Source of the DNA: an uncultured Oscillospiraceae bacterium
GTDB lineage: Bacteria > Bacillota > Clostridia > Oscillospirales > Acutalibacteraceae
Assembly: GCA_905192745.1 (NCBI GenBank)
Contig: CAJJLZ010000005.1
Coordinates: forward strand, 1 to 64,000
DNA length: 64,000 nucleotides
Reading direction: 5' to 3'
A program made the position numbers and the translations under genes. This document shows positions 49,934 to 58,389 of this stretch, piece after piece; position 1 is the first letter of the stretch; each line of letters opens with the position of its first letter. Below the pieces are notes generated by a model that saw only the letters and a list, made by a program, of their open reading frames with translations, searched no databases and was not told the DNA's origin.

Positions 49934-52600
49934 TTACGTCTCGTCCTTTTTAAAGAGGTTCTTTATCCAGCCGATCAGACCGGCGGGGGCTTCTTTCGTG
50001 TCCGCCGCCGTTTCCTCCGCCTCCGGCTTGCGGATGGCGTCGGTTTTCATAATAAATTTCACATCGGTGTCCATTCCTTCCGCCGCGTCGGTGAAAAGAC
50101 GGTAGTCGTCCGAAAGCTTCAGATAGGCTTCCGCCCGCGCCTTCAGAGTATCCGCCGATTCCAGCAGCGAAAGGTAGCTGCCCACCGTGTCCTCGGCCTG
50201 CAAACGGTCCAGTTTGCTTACGATGCCGGCGGCGAGAGCGGTATTCTCCGGGTCGGTTGCCAGCGTCAGCGCGTCGGCAATCTGCCGGTTTGCTTCCAGA
50301 TCGGCCTTCATCTTCAGCAGGGTGGCCAGTGTGGAGGGCGCGTCTTTCAGCCGTGCTTCCGACTGCGGATCCTCCAGCCCCGCGGCGAGCGCGTCCAACA
50401 CCGGCTTCGCGTCGTTCAGGTCCTGCCGGAGGGTGGGGAGCATTCTGGCAAAAGCCTGCATGGCGGGATCCTCCATCGTCCCCATCAGTTCTTCCAGCAG
50501 GGCGAGATTTTCCGCGTTATCGTCGAGGTCGGCTTTCATCGCCACCAGCTTCCGGCTTGTCTGCTGCAGATAGGCCATGGTTTCCTTGTCCTCCAGCAGC
50601 GATTCCAGTCCGACGATCTGTTCCCGGTTCTGTTCCAGTCCGGCCACCAGCTCGTTCAGCCCGGGCATCAGGTTCTGAACAAAGTGCAGGGAGTTCTGCA
50701 CCTGCTCGGTTCCCAGCGCGTCCAGCCGGCCGCCGAGCGCCTTCGCCTCCGTCAGGAGCGCTTTTACCTTCTGCGAAACGGCGGCGCTCTGCTGCCGTAC
50801 GGTTTCCTCCGCCTGCGAAAGCTGTGTCAGGATCGCCGGCTGAATCTGGCCGACAATGCCGCGCAGGGCGGGCAAATATGCCGCGGGGACGGCGTTCGGG
50901 GAGGACAGCAGGGAAATCAGCGCACGAATCTGCGCTTTTTCCTCTTCACCGGTGTCCGGCCGGGCCGCCGCCATATTCAAACAGACGGTGACGACCGTCC
51001 GTTGGTCGGCGGTCATTTCGCCGCTGTCCGGAATCAGCTCAGCCGGGGTGGAAGAGGTCAGCAGGTTCAACTGCGGCAAGGTAAGGGAGAGGGAGGAGGC
51101 CGCTTTTTCCATCGCCTTCTGTTTTACCAGCGTCCCCACCAGAAGGTCGATGTCTTCCTCGGTAAGGGATACGCCCTGCGCTTCCAGCTCCGCGGACAGC
51201 GCCTTCACCCCGCTCAGCAGGGTGAACGCATCGTCGCTGTATCCGAGCAGGGCCTGCATCGTCTGCATCGCCTGCGTATTGACCGAAACCTGATCCGCCA
51301 GTGCCGTACTGCCCTTCAGCAGGGCGGCGAGCTGGTCGGCTCCGCCGAGCATCCCGATCACGTCGGCCAGCCGGTCGGTGTCGATTTCGCGGAGTTCGTT
51401 AACGTCCGCCATCAGGCTCCGGATCTTCTCCCGGTCCAGCGTTTCCATCCGGTCAAGCAGGGCCAGAACGTCGGGATCGTTCAGCACTTCGCTGAGCTTC
51501 GCCTCCTTTACGTCGGCGCGGAGCCGCTCAAACAGGCCGATATTGTCTTCGGTTACTATGTCGGGGAGAGAATCCAGCAGAGACGTGTCCATCTCGTAGA
51601 AAGCGGCGAGATCGCCGGTCAGGGTTTGCGCTCCGGCGGCCGTCTGCGGATCGGTAAACAGGTCGCGGAGCAGGTGGTCGGGATCGATCTTCTGCAGCCC
51701 GTCCTGCATATCCCGCAGGTCATACAGGTTCTGTTTCATGGAATCCAGACTGAAGTCGTTTTTCAGTTCTTCCAGCTCGGGAATGTCGGTGGTCATCGCA
51801 AAAGCCATGTTCCCCAGCTCAAAATCGGCCGCGTCCGCCGTCACGGTGAAGGATTCCGGGAAGGAAAGTTCATCCAGCCCGTCAATCCCCGCGCCGGAAA
51901 GATCGAGGCTCTTTTCCAGACCGGGAATGCAGACAAAAGCGGCGATCTGTTTGCTTCCGTCGCCAACGACCGTCCCGTTTTCCACCTGCACGTTCCGGAA
52001 GGTTTCCTCCGGCAGGATTATGCCGCCGGCCACCATGACCGGGGTATACATGGTCACGGTTTTTCCCTCCGCCGTCACGGCGTGGGCGTCGGTGTTGGTC
52101 ACGGTAATTTCGATCGTGATCCGGCCGGATTTGCCGGCGAGATCAGCCGGGGCGGTTTCCTTTCCATCCAGCAGATAGCGAACGCGGAGATCCACCGGCA
52201 GCTTTTTTTCGCTGACGCCTTTGTAATACAGGTCGGTGCCCGCCACGCTCCAGATGAGGGAGGAACCGTCCTGTACGGGGGCTTCGTTCCCCTTGATGTT
52301 CTGGATATCCGTCAGGTCGCTTTTATCCCGAACCGTGACCCCGGCGGTGTCGGTATGGAGCCAGTCGGTCACCAGCTTCATGGTCGGGTTGCCCTGCGCG
52401 TCCATAGTGACGTAGACGGTTTCGGATTTCCGCACCGAGCCGGCCGTGCCGCCCGCGGAAACGCTCTTTTCCGGCTCGTCGTCCGACGGCGTGCCGGCGG
52501 GGACGGTCTTGGCTCCGCCCGCGTTACAGGCGGTCAGGGTGATCAGCGCCCCCGCCAGGAGAACGCAGAGCCCGCTTTTCGCATAGGTTATCCATTTCAT
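49934..52600 (-). CDS. Large coiled-coil lipoprotein associated with an MMPL exporter
   Basis: An 888-aa exported lipoprotein (signal ending LTAC, Cys25). Residues about 50-260 form a beta-rich domain; the remainder is mostly helical and Leu/Ala/Gln-rich with heptad-like spacing, consistent with long coiled coils. It ends in a short amphipathic WIKNLFKK motif. It resembles the YhgE/Pip-like outer partners encoded beside MMPL transporters in Firmicutes but lacks membrane helices at its C-terminus. It is the last gene of the tetR-mmpl-lipoprotein operon, 38 bases after the transporter gene. A role as extracellular adaptor or hub of the exporter is inference. Confidence 0.78.
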   Translation of the reverse strand: MKWITYAKSGLCVLLAGALITLTACNAGGAKTVPAGTPSDDEPEKSVSAGGTAGSVRKSETVYVTMDAQGNPTMKLVTDWLHTDTAGVTVRDKSDLTDIQNIKGNEAPVQDGSSLIWSVAGTDLYYKGVSEKKLPVDLRVRYLLDGKETAPADLAGKSGRITIEITVTNTDAHAVTAEGKTVTMYTPVMVAGGIILPEETFRNVQVENGTVVGDGSKQIAAFVCIPGLEKSLDLSGAGIDGLDELSFPESFTVTADAADFELGNMAFAMTTDIPELEELKNDFSLDSMKQNLYDLRDMQDGLQKIDPDHLLRDLFTDPQTAAGAQTLTGDLAAFYEMDTSLLDSLPDIVTEDNIGLFERLRADVKEAKLSEVLNDPDVLALLDRMETLDREKIRSLMADVNELREIDTDRLADVIGMLGGADQLAALLKGSTALADQVSVNTQAMQTMQALLGYSDDAFTLLSGVKALSAELEAQGVSLTEEDIDLLVGTLVKQKAMEKAASSLSLTLPQLNLLTSSTPAELIPDSGEMTADQRTVVTVCLNMAAARPDTGEEEKAQIRALISLLSSPNAVPAAYLPALRGIVGQIQPAILTQLSQAEETVRQQSAAVSQKVKALLTEAKALGGRLDALGTEQVQNSLHFVQNLMPGLNELVAGLEQNREQIVGLESLLEDKETMAYLQQTSRKLVAMKADLDDNAENLALLEELMGTMEDPAMQAFARMLPTLRQDLNDAKPVLDALAAGLEDPQSEARLKDAPSTLATLLKMKADLEANRQIADALTLATDPENTALAAGIVSKLDRLQAEDTVGSYLSLLESADTLKARAEAYLKLSDDYRLFTDAAEGMDTDVKFIMKTDAIRKPEAEETAADTKEAPAGLIGWIKNLFKKDET

Positions 52601-52638
52601 GAATAATAACGCCTCTTTCCGGTTACGATGTTACGCTC

Positions 52639-54783
52639 TTATTTCAGCAGGGGCTGGGGTTCGGGCGTTTCCGGATGGACGGAGGATTCGCCGCGGCCGG
52701 CGTCCTCCTTCTTGCCTTTCTTCCAGCCGATGGTGGTTTTACCGATCAGTTTTTCACTGGCCAGCAGCAGGGGGGTGAGGAACAGGATAATAACGATGGC
52801 GGAAATGATCGCGCCCCGGGCCAGCATGGCGCAGATACTCTTGATGATTTCAATGTTGGAGATCAGGTACACCCCGAAGGTGGCGCAGAAAAAGACCAGC
52901 GCGCTGGTGACGATCGACCGGTCGGAGGCGTTCGCCGCGATTTTCATGGCGGTAAACCGATCCTTGCCGGACCGCAGTTCCTCCCGGAAACGGGTGGTGA
53001 GAAGGATGGCGTAGTCCACTGTCGCGCCAAGCTGGACGCAGCCGATCACGGTGGGAGAAATGAAGGGGATCACCGTGCCGGTCAGCCACGGGATGCCGAG
53101 GTTGATGAAAATGGCCAGTTCAATGGAGGAAACCACGATGATCGGGATGCTGATTGATCGAAAGCAGATCATGACGATCAGGAAGATCGCCGCAATGGAG
53201 ATAATGTTGGTCACCAGAAAATCGGTGTTCGCAATATCGATCAGATCCTTGGTCAAGGGGCCTTCGCCGGTAATCATCCCATTTGGGTCGTAGGCCTTGA
53301 CAATGGCGTTCAACTCGTCGATTTGGGCGTTTTCATCGTCCATCGCCGCTTTGTAACGGGAGTTGACCATCATCATCTGATAGCCGTCCTTCTTGCAGAT
53401 CTCCCGGATATCCTCCGGAATGAACTCCTCCGGGATGGCGGAGCCGACGAATTTGTTATAGCTCAGAACATTTTCGATTCCTTCCACCTTTTCTATCTCG
53501 GCGGTCATGGCGGAAAGGTCGCTCGCCGGCAGGCTGTCGTCCACCAGAATAAAGTGGGTGGAGGCCATGTTGAAGTCATCCTTCAGTTTGTTGGTCGCCA
53601 CGATGGAAGGAAGATCCTGCGGCAGGGACTGGTCGAGGTTGTAATACATCGCCGTGTGGCTCTGCGCGTAATAGGCGGGAATCAGCAGCAGAAGAAAAAT
53701 CACCACATAGACGGCCCGGCGCTTGACAAGATGGTTGTTCAGCCGGTCGAAACGGGGAACCAGACTGCGGTGACGGAAGCGATGGACAGCCTTGTCGAAC
53801 GTCAGAATCAGCGCCGGCAGGATGATAACCACGCTGAGCACGCCGAGCACCACACCCTTGGCCATGACAATGCCGATATCCCGTCCGAGAGTCAGCCGCA
53901 TAAAGCACAGGGCGATAAAGCCGAAAATCGTGGTCAGCGAGCTGCCGGAAAGGGAAACAAAGGTGCGTTCGATCGCGCGGGCCATGGCGTCCCGGCTGTC
54001 GCTGAATTTTTCCCGTTCCTCCTCGTACCGGTCGATCAGAAAGATGGAGTAGTCCATCGTCACGCCAAGCTGGAGGACAGCGGCAATGCATTGCGTAACA
54101 TAGGAAATCTGGCCGAGAAAAATATTCGTGCCGAAGTTGTAAACAATGGCGAAGCCGATATCCAGCAGAAACAACAGCGGCAGAACCCAGGATTCGATCG
54201 ACAGGCTCATGGCCGCCAGACTGAGAAGAACGGCCAGCCCAACGTAGATGGGAAGCTCCTGATCCGCAAGATCCTTGGTGTCCTTAACGATTACCGACAG
54301 GCCGCTCAAAAAGCACTGCCCGTTCATCAGTCCCCGTATCTTGCCGATGGCGCTCATGGTTTCCTGAGAGGAGCCGGGATGGTCGTACTGGATCAGAATC
54401 ATGGTGGAGGTTCCGTTCTGGCTGTAAAACACGTCCCGAATCTCGTCCGGCAGAATCTCCGCCGGCACGGTGATGTCGGTCAGATCGCTGATCCAGACGG
54501 CGTCGCTCACGCCGTCCACCTGCCGTATTTTTTCCTGCAGGGGAGCAATATCCTTTGCCGGCATGTTTTCAATAATCAACATGGAACTGGCCGCATTATG
54601 GAAGGTGCCGTCCAGAATATCCTGTCCCTTGGTGGTGTCCAGATCCTGCGGCAGATAGGACAGAATGTCGTAATTCACATAGGTGTTGACGGCGCCGATC
54701 ACACTGGGAATCAGCAGCAGCACGGCGATTATCAGTACGGCTCTGGTGTGGCGGGTAAGCCACCGTGCAAATTTTTTAATCAT
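52639..54783 (-). CDS. MMPL/RND-family transporter
   Basis: A 714-aa polytopic protein with twelve membrane helices as two repeats and two large extracytoplasmic loops. Each half contains the proton-relay Asp motif: LGVTMDYSIFLIDRY and LGATVDYAILLTTRF. MMPL proteins export lipids, siderophores or peptides; the substrate cannot be read here. ATG 54783 is six bases after GAGG and opens directly on the basic amphipathic start of helix 1; the frame is open to 54861. It lies 91 bases downstream of tetR, with the coiled-coil lipoprotein following. Confidence 0.93.
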   Translation of the reverse strand: MIKKFARWLTRHTRAVLIIAVLLLIPSVIGAVNTYVNYDILSYLPQDLDTTKGQDILDGTFHNAASSMLIIENMPAKDIAPLQEKIRQVDGVSDAVWISDLTDITVPAEILPDEIRDVFYSQNGTSTMILIQYDHPGSSQETMSAIGKIRGLMNGQCFLSGLSVIVKDTKDLADQELPIYVGLAVLLSLAAMSLSIESWVLPLLFLLDIGFAIVYNFGTNIFLGQISYVTQCIAAVLQLGVTMDYSIFLIDRYEEEREKFSDSRDAMARAIERTFVSLSGSSLTTIFGFIALCFMRLTLGRDIGIVMAKGVVLGVLSVVIILPALILTFDKAVHRFRHRSLVPRFDRLNNHLVKRRAVYVVIFLLLLIPAYYAQSHTAMYYNLDQSLPQDLPSIVATNKLKDDFNMASTHFILVDDSLPASDLSAMTAEIEKVEGIENVLSYNKFVGSAIPEEFIPEDIREICKKDGYQMMMVNSRYKAAMDDENAQIDELNAIVKAYDPNGMITGEGPLTKDLIDIANTDFLVTNIISIAAIFLIVMICFRSISIPIIVVSSIELAIFINLGIPWLTGTVIPFISPTVIGCVQLGATVDYAILLTTRFREELRSGKDRFTAMKIAANASDRSIVTSALVFFCATFGVYLISNIEIIKSICAMLARGAIISAIVIILFLTPLLLASEKLIGKTTIGWKKGKKEDAGRGESSVHPETPEPQPLLK

Positions 54784-54874
54784 ACCTGGCCTCTTTTCTC
54801 CGCAGGTTGATGGAGGAGAAACCGCCGGTTCGGTCCGCTGCGGAGGCCGGCCGGCGGGCAAAAAACATCGCCGC

Positions 54875-55468
54875 TCAACACAGCAGCTTGCCGATCAGCA
54901 GATACAGGGTGGGTTTGATTTCGTCCAGCCGGTAAGGGCTTTCGTCCAGAATCGCATCGCAGCAGACCGAACCGGCCATTTCCACCAGAATATACAGCGT
55001 CTGGAGCGCCTGCTCCTGCGATTCCCCCCGGCTCATGAAATTCTCGGTGAACCGGGCGATGGCGGTCTGGAGGTTTTCATCCGCTGCGATAAGATTGCTG
55101 CGGAAAAGCCCCTTGGACAAATCCTTCCGGATCAGCAGCAGCGCGTCCTTATGGGTGGTGAAATAGGCGAGAAGATCGTCGATGAAGCAGAACACCGCTT
55201 CCTTTAAATCGATTTTCTTCTGCGCTTTGCGTTCCTCCACCGTGGAAAGGGCGTGCTTGATTACGTCGGCGCTGCGGTACAGGATGAGCTGATCCAGCAG
55301 GTCGTATTTGTCTTTAAAGTACAGGTAAAACGTACCCTTGGCCACGCCGGCCCGTTTAACGATGTCGTCGATTACCGTGGCGTGGATTCCTTTGCTGACA
55401 AACAGCTCGCCGGCGGCCTCCAGCAGGGCCGTGCGTTTCGCGTCCTTCTTTTTTTCAATCGTTGGCAT
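54875..55468 (-). CDS. TetR-family repressor of the MMPL operon
   Basis: A 197-aa regulator. The HTH is DDIVKRAGVAKGTFYLYFKDKYDLL (residues about 30-54 in two parts), with a helical ligand-binding domain behind it. ATG 55468 is nine bases after GGAAGGG. It is the first gene of the exporter operon; two matching palindromes cover its promoter, so it represses itself and the exporter until an effector binds. Confidence 0.92.
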   Translation of the reverse strand: MPTIEKKKDAKRTALLEAAGELFVSKGIHATVIDDIVKRAGVAKGTFYLYFKDKYDLLDQLILYRSADVIKHALSTVEERKAQKKIDLKEAVFCFIDDLLAYFTTHKDALLLIRKDLSKGLFRSNLIAADENLQTAIARFTENFMSRGESQEQALQTLYILVEMAGSVCCDAILDESPYRLDEIKPTLYLLIGKLLC

Positions 55469-55552
55469 AGGTTGGATCCCTTCCTTCGCATGTTGTCGGG
55501 TTTCCGGTTTTCCCTCGGTTCCGTTTGTTCGGAATAAAGGAAAAGCGCAAAT

Positions 55553-55611
55553 AATGACTGTTAGTCATTTGCTACAGGCTACACTTTACACCAGAAATGA
55601 CCATTGGTCAA
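55553..55611 (-). promoter_or_regulatory. tetR operon promoter with two TetR operators
   Basis: The - strand promoter is TTGACC (55611-55606), 17 bases, TAAAGT (55588-55583). AATGACT-GTT-AGTCATT (55553-55569) sits just downstream of the expected start. AATGACC-ATT-GGTCA (55596-55610) overlaps the -35. Both follow TGACY-N3-RGTCA, with centres 43 bp apart, about four helical turns. Confidence 0.85.
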
Positions 55612-55619
55612 CACCTGCA

Positions 55620-55881
55620 CTGCAATATTCATAATTTCTTCATCTTTTATGCTTTTCCCGGGAGGTCTTTCCGCCCTCCAGAGAAAAGGACCCCGACGGG
55701 GAAAACGACTCTCCGACAGGGTGGGGGAACAGGGGAGTGCGCGGAAAGACCGCGCGATGAATATACAAAGGAGAAGGGGCCCGAAAGTTTCAGAAACTCA
55801 CGGAAGGTTTCCCCAAAGAACGGCGCTTTTTAGGGAATTCCTGAAAGTCGCGTCCGGATGAAAAAAAGTTAAATCAACCCC
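55620..55881. other. Gene-free stretch with several GC-rich hairpins
   Basis: No convincing gene lies here. Short local stems can be read: GGAGG/CCTCC (about 55660-55680), CCCC-GAC-GGGG (about 55690), an ACTC/GAGT pair enclosing a G-rich loop (about 55708-55738), GCGCGG-AAAGA-CCGCGC (about 55740-55756) and GGAATTCC near 55837. This could be a structured RNA of unknown class, on either strand, or just GC-rich leader sequence. No strong promoter or terminator frames it. Confidence 0.3.
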
Positions 55882-55910
55882 TTGACAAAAGCCTGCCGGA
55901 TCGTTATAAT
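55882..55910 (+). promoter_or_regulatory. tRNA-Leu promoter
   Basis: Perfect consensus TTGACA (55882-55887), 17 bases, TATAAT (55905-55910). Confidence 0.95.
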
Positions 55911-55969
55911 AACATTCGTCGCTGACGGATGTCGCTGAAAGGCGTTCCCAAAGCGGCAAAATAAAATAG

Positions 55970-56056
55970 GCGGATATGGCGGAACTGGCAGACGCGTTAG
56001 ATTCAGGTTCTAATGAGCGCAAGCTCATGGAGGTTCAAGTCCTCTTATCCGCACCA
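55970..56056 (+). tRNA. tRNA-Leu (anticodon CAG)
   Basis: The acceptor arms GCGGATA (55970-55976) and TATCCGC (56046-56052) pair, and CCA is encoded. The anticodon stem TTAGA/TCTAA encloses loop TTCAGGT, giving CAG. A long variable arm (TGAGCGCAAGCTCA) marks it as a class II tRNA, and GTTCAA is in the T loop. It reads CUG codons, which are frequent in this GC-rich DNA. Confidence 0.97.
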
Positions 56057-56058
56057 CG

Positions 56059-56093
56059 TCGGAGTAAGCTTTGTATCGCTTGCTCCGATTTTT
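56059..56093 (+). terminator. tRNA-Leu terminator
   Basis: TCGGAGTAAGC pairs with GCTTGCTCCGA (one G-T wobble), followed by TTTTTC, three bases after the tRNA. Confidence 0.85.
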
Positions 56094-56187
56094 CTTTGAA
56101 AAAACAGAGCGCACTCGCCTGCTGCTCCTCCTTCCCGCAAAAAGCCTCGCTTGCTGCGGCTGATGCCGGTACGGCATAGACAAGTCT

Positions 56188-56232
56188 AAAAAGGCTGAGC
56201 ATCTTGCCAACGGTAAGATGCTCAGCCTTTTT
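56188..56232. terminator. Strong bidirectional terminator
   Basis: An 18-bp perfect stem (AAAAAGGCTGAGCATCTT with its complement) has a nine-base loop and T-runs on both strands. It most likely ends the leftward AAA-ATPase gene. Confidence 0.93.
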
Positions 56233-56266
56233 GTCTTTTGTCATTGAAAATGCAAGAGAAAACCAC

Positions 56267-57096
56267 TTAAATCCGCGAGAAAAATTCACGGTATATTCGG
56301 ATAAGCTCCAGTTCCGTCCACGGCTTTACCTTTACCGGGTTTTCATCCAGATCATATATTTTCGCGTCCCGCGCCGCCAGCAAAAACGGCGAATGGGTTG
56401 ATATAATAAACTGGCATTCAAAAAGCGGGCGGAGTCTTCTATAAATTCCTTCAGTTCTATTTGTCTCTGCGGTGAAAGGCTGTTTTCCGGCTCATCCAAT
56501 ATATACAGCCCGCCGTCGCCGATTTTTTCAATAAAATATTTGTAGGCGTTTTCTCCGTTTGAGAGTTCTCTCACCGTATCGATCAATTCGCTTTTCACAA
56601 ATTGCCGCTGTGTTTTGCTCCGCGCTTTTACTACTCTTTTTAATTCATCGTAATCGGCGATGGATTTCACTTGAAAGTGGGCGTACTTCGCGTCCAGATA
56701 TTCCTTGCATGTGATCTTCCTTTTCCGGTCAATCCCCTCGTTTAAAGCGCGTATCTCCAGCATGTAATCAAAAACGTCGTCGCTTGTGATAATCCGGCTG
56801 TTTTCAGGGATACTTTTTCGCGTGTCGGCATCGCACAATTTCACATAGTCGGGATAACCACTGGTTTTGTTATACATGGAATCCCGATGAATCTTCATTT
56901 TTTCCGCAATGATGTTTAAGGCCGTTGATTTCCCCGAACCGTTGCTCCCGTATAAAATAGTGATCGGTTCAAAGTCAATCCGCCTGAGATTGTGTGCCGA
57001 CAGGACGCGGAAGGGATACGATGCGTCTCCGGTTGTATAGGCATATTTAAGTTCCATATCCTCGCTGGGGAATGTGAAACCGGTTAAGTAAATCAT
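56267..57096 (-). pseudogene. AAA-family (OLD/SMC-like) ATPase with a frameshift
   Basis: Up to about residue 225 this is an intact P-loop ATPase: Walker A is LYGSNGSGKST and Walker B is LYILDEPENSLSP. After EDSARF the open frame runs into an unrelated tail. In the next frame the expected family ending appears: ECQFIISTHSPFLLAARDA, the H-loop region, then IYDLDENPVKVKPW and a stop at 56267. The switch is at the A5 run at 56420-56424 (T5 on the coding strand), where one extra base would restore Phe-Phe-Glu. So the gene is either inactivated, losing its H-loop, or carries a sequence error. It appears to have its own extended -10 near 57140. Confidence 0.85.
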
Positions 57097-57221
57097 GACG
57101 CTGTACTCCTCAAACGCAGAAACTTTGATCGGTGTCTATAGTATAGCATATTTTCAATGGGGAGTATGGAAATTTACGCTTCGGATTCGACGTTACCGGA
57201 CATTCTTTTTTCTGCTAAATA

Positions 57222-57250
57222 TTGAAACAGCGGCGTCTTTCGGGTACAAT
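57222..57250 (+). promoter_or_regulatory. Promoter of the choloylglycine-hydrolase gene
   Basis: TTGAAA (57222-57227) and TACAAT (57245-57250) with a 17-base spacer. Confidence 0.83.
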
Positions 57251-57301
57251 TTGGTTAGAATACAGGGGGAATCAATCGATAAATCGGATGGAGGCAGGCG
57301 T

Positions 57302-58285
57302 ATGTGTACGGCAGCGTGCTACAAAACCAAGGCGTTTTATTTCGGCAGAACGCTGGACTATGATTTTTCCTATGGCGATGAGGTGACCATAACCCCGCGG
57401 AATTATCCGTTTTCCTTCCGCGGCGCGGACGGCGCGGGGCGCATGGATCACCATTACGCCATCATCGGTATGGCTCATGTGGCGGAGGAATACCCGCTCT
57501 ATTATGATGCGATCAATGAAAAAGGGCTGGGAATGGCCGGCCTGAATTTCGTGGGAAATGCGGATTACGGGGAGGACGCGCAGGGGAAGGACAATATCGC
57601 GCCGTTTGAATTTATACCGTGGATTCTGGGCCAGTGCGCCACGGTGCGGGAAGCGAAAGCGCTGCTGGAAAGGATACGTCTCGTTGACAGAACCTTTAAT
57701 GAGAAACTGCCGGTAGCCCAGCTCCATTGGCTGATTGCCGACCGGGAAGAAGCGATTACCGTGGAATCGGTGAGGGAGGGCCTTCGCGTCTATCCGAATC
57801 CGGTTGGTGTTTTAACGAACAATCCTCCGTTCGACGAGCAGATGTTCCAGCTCAATAATTATATGCATTTATCTCCTCGATCTCCCGAAAATCATTTTTC
57901 CGATCAACTGTCCCTCCACGAGTACAGCCGCGGCATGGGCGCGCTGGGACTGCCGGGCGACCTGTCCTCCCAATCCCGTTTTGTTCGGGTCGCTTTCACG
58001 AAAATGAACGCGGTTTCCGGTGATTCGGAATCCGAAAGCGTCAGCCAGTTTTTTCACATTCTGGGCTCTGTCGATCAGCAGAGGGGCTGCTGCGATGTCG
58101 GCGGCGGAAAATTTGAAATTACGATTTACACTTCCTGCTGCAATACCGACAAAGGAATCTATTACTACACGACTTATGATAATCACCAGATCACGGCGGT
58201 GGATATGCACAGGGAGGAACTGGACGGCATTCGTCTGGTTCGGTATCCGCTGATTCAGGGTGAACACATACGGTGGCAGAATTAA
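57302..58285 (+). CDS. Choloylglycine hydrolase family protein (bile salt hydrolase type)
   Basis: A 327-aa Ntn-hydrolase, the size of bile salt hydrolases, which cut glycine or taurine from conjugated bile acids. Cys2 becomes the N-terminal nucleophile after Met removal. Other active-site residues line up: Arg16 and Asp19 in GRTLDYD, Asn82 in AGLNF, Asn173 in VLTNNPPF, and Arg226 in SSQSRFVRVAF. The start ATG 57302 follows GGAGGCAGG at seven bases; the frame upstream is open but would bury Cys2. The relatives penicillin V acylase and AHL acylase share this fold, so bile-salt activity is likely but not certain. It supports a gut habitat. Confidence 0.93.
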   Translation: MCTAACYKTKAFYFGRTLDYDFSYGDEVTITPRNYPFSFRGADGAGRMDHHYAIIGMAHVAEEYPLYYDAINEKGLGMAGLNFVGNADYGEDAQGKDNIAPFEFIPWILGQCATVREAKALLERIRLVDRTFNEKLPVAQLHWLIADREEAITVESVREGLRVYPNPVGVLTNNPPFDEQMFQLNNYMHLSPRSPENHFSDQLSLHEYSRGMGALGLPGDLSSQSRFVRVAFTKMNAVSGDSESESVSQFFHILGSVDQQRGCCDVGGGKFEITIYTSCCNTDKGIYYYTTYDNHQITAVDMHREELDGIRLVRYPLIQGEHIRWQN

Positions 58286-58389
58286 GAGGATGGCCGCGCC
58301 TATCCCCACAGGGGATTTTGTGCACGGTGTTCACGGAACGGATACGTTCCTAAACATATGGAAAACCTGCCGGGGAAGGGAAGAAGAGC

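Noticed and set aside
49715..52606. 963-residue open frame on the + strand
   Set aside because: Shadow of the coiled-coil lipoprotein gene; composition and lack of motifs match the antisense of a GC-rich gene.
55976..56179. Open frame beginning MAELADALDSGSN
   Set aside because: It reads through tRNA-Leu; this peptide is a well-known artefact of translating the tRNA and has no ribosome site.
57095..57301. Longer N-terminus for the choloylglycine hydrolase
   Set aside because: Family enzymes need Cys2 exposed after Met removal; ATG 57302 gives that and has a ribosome site.
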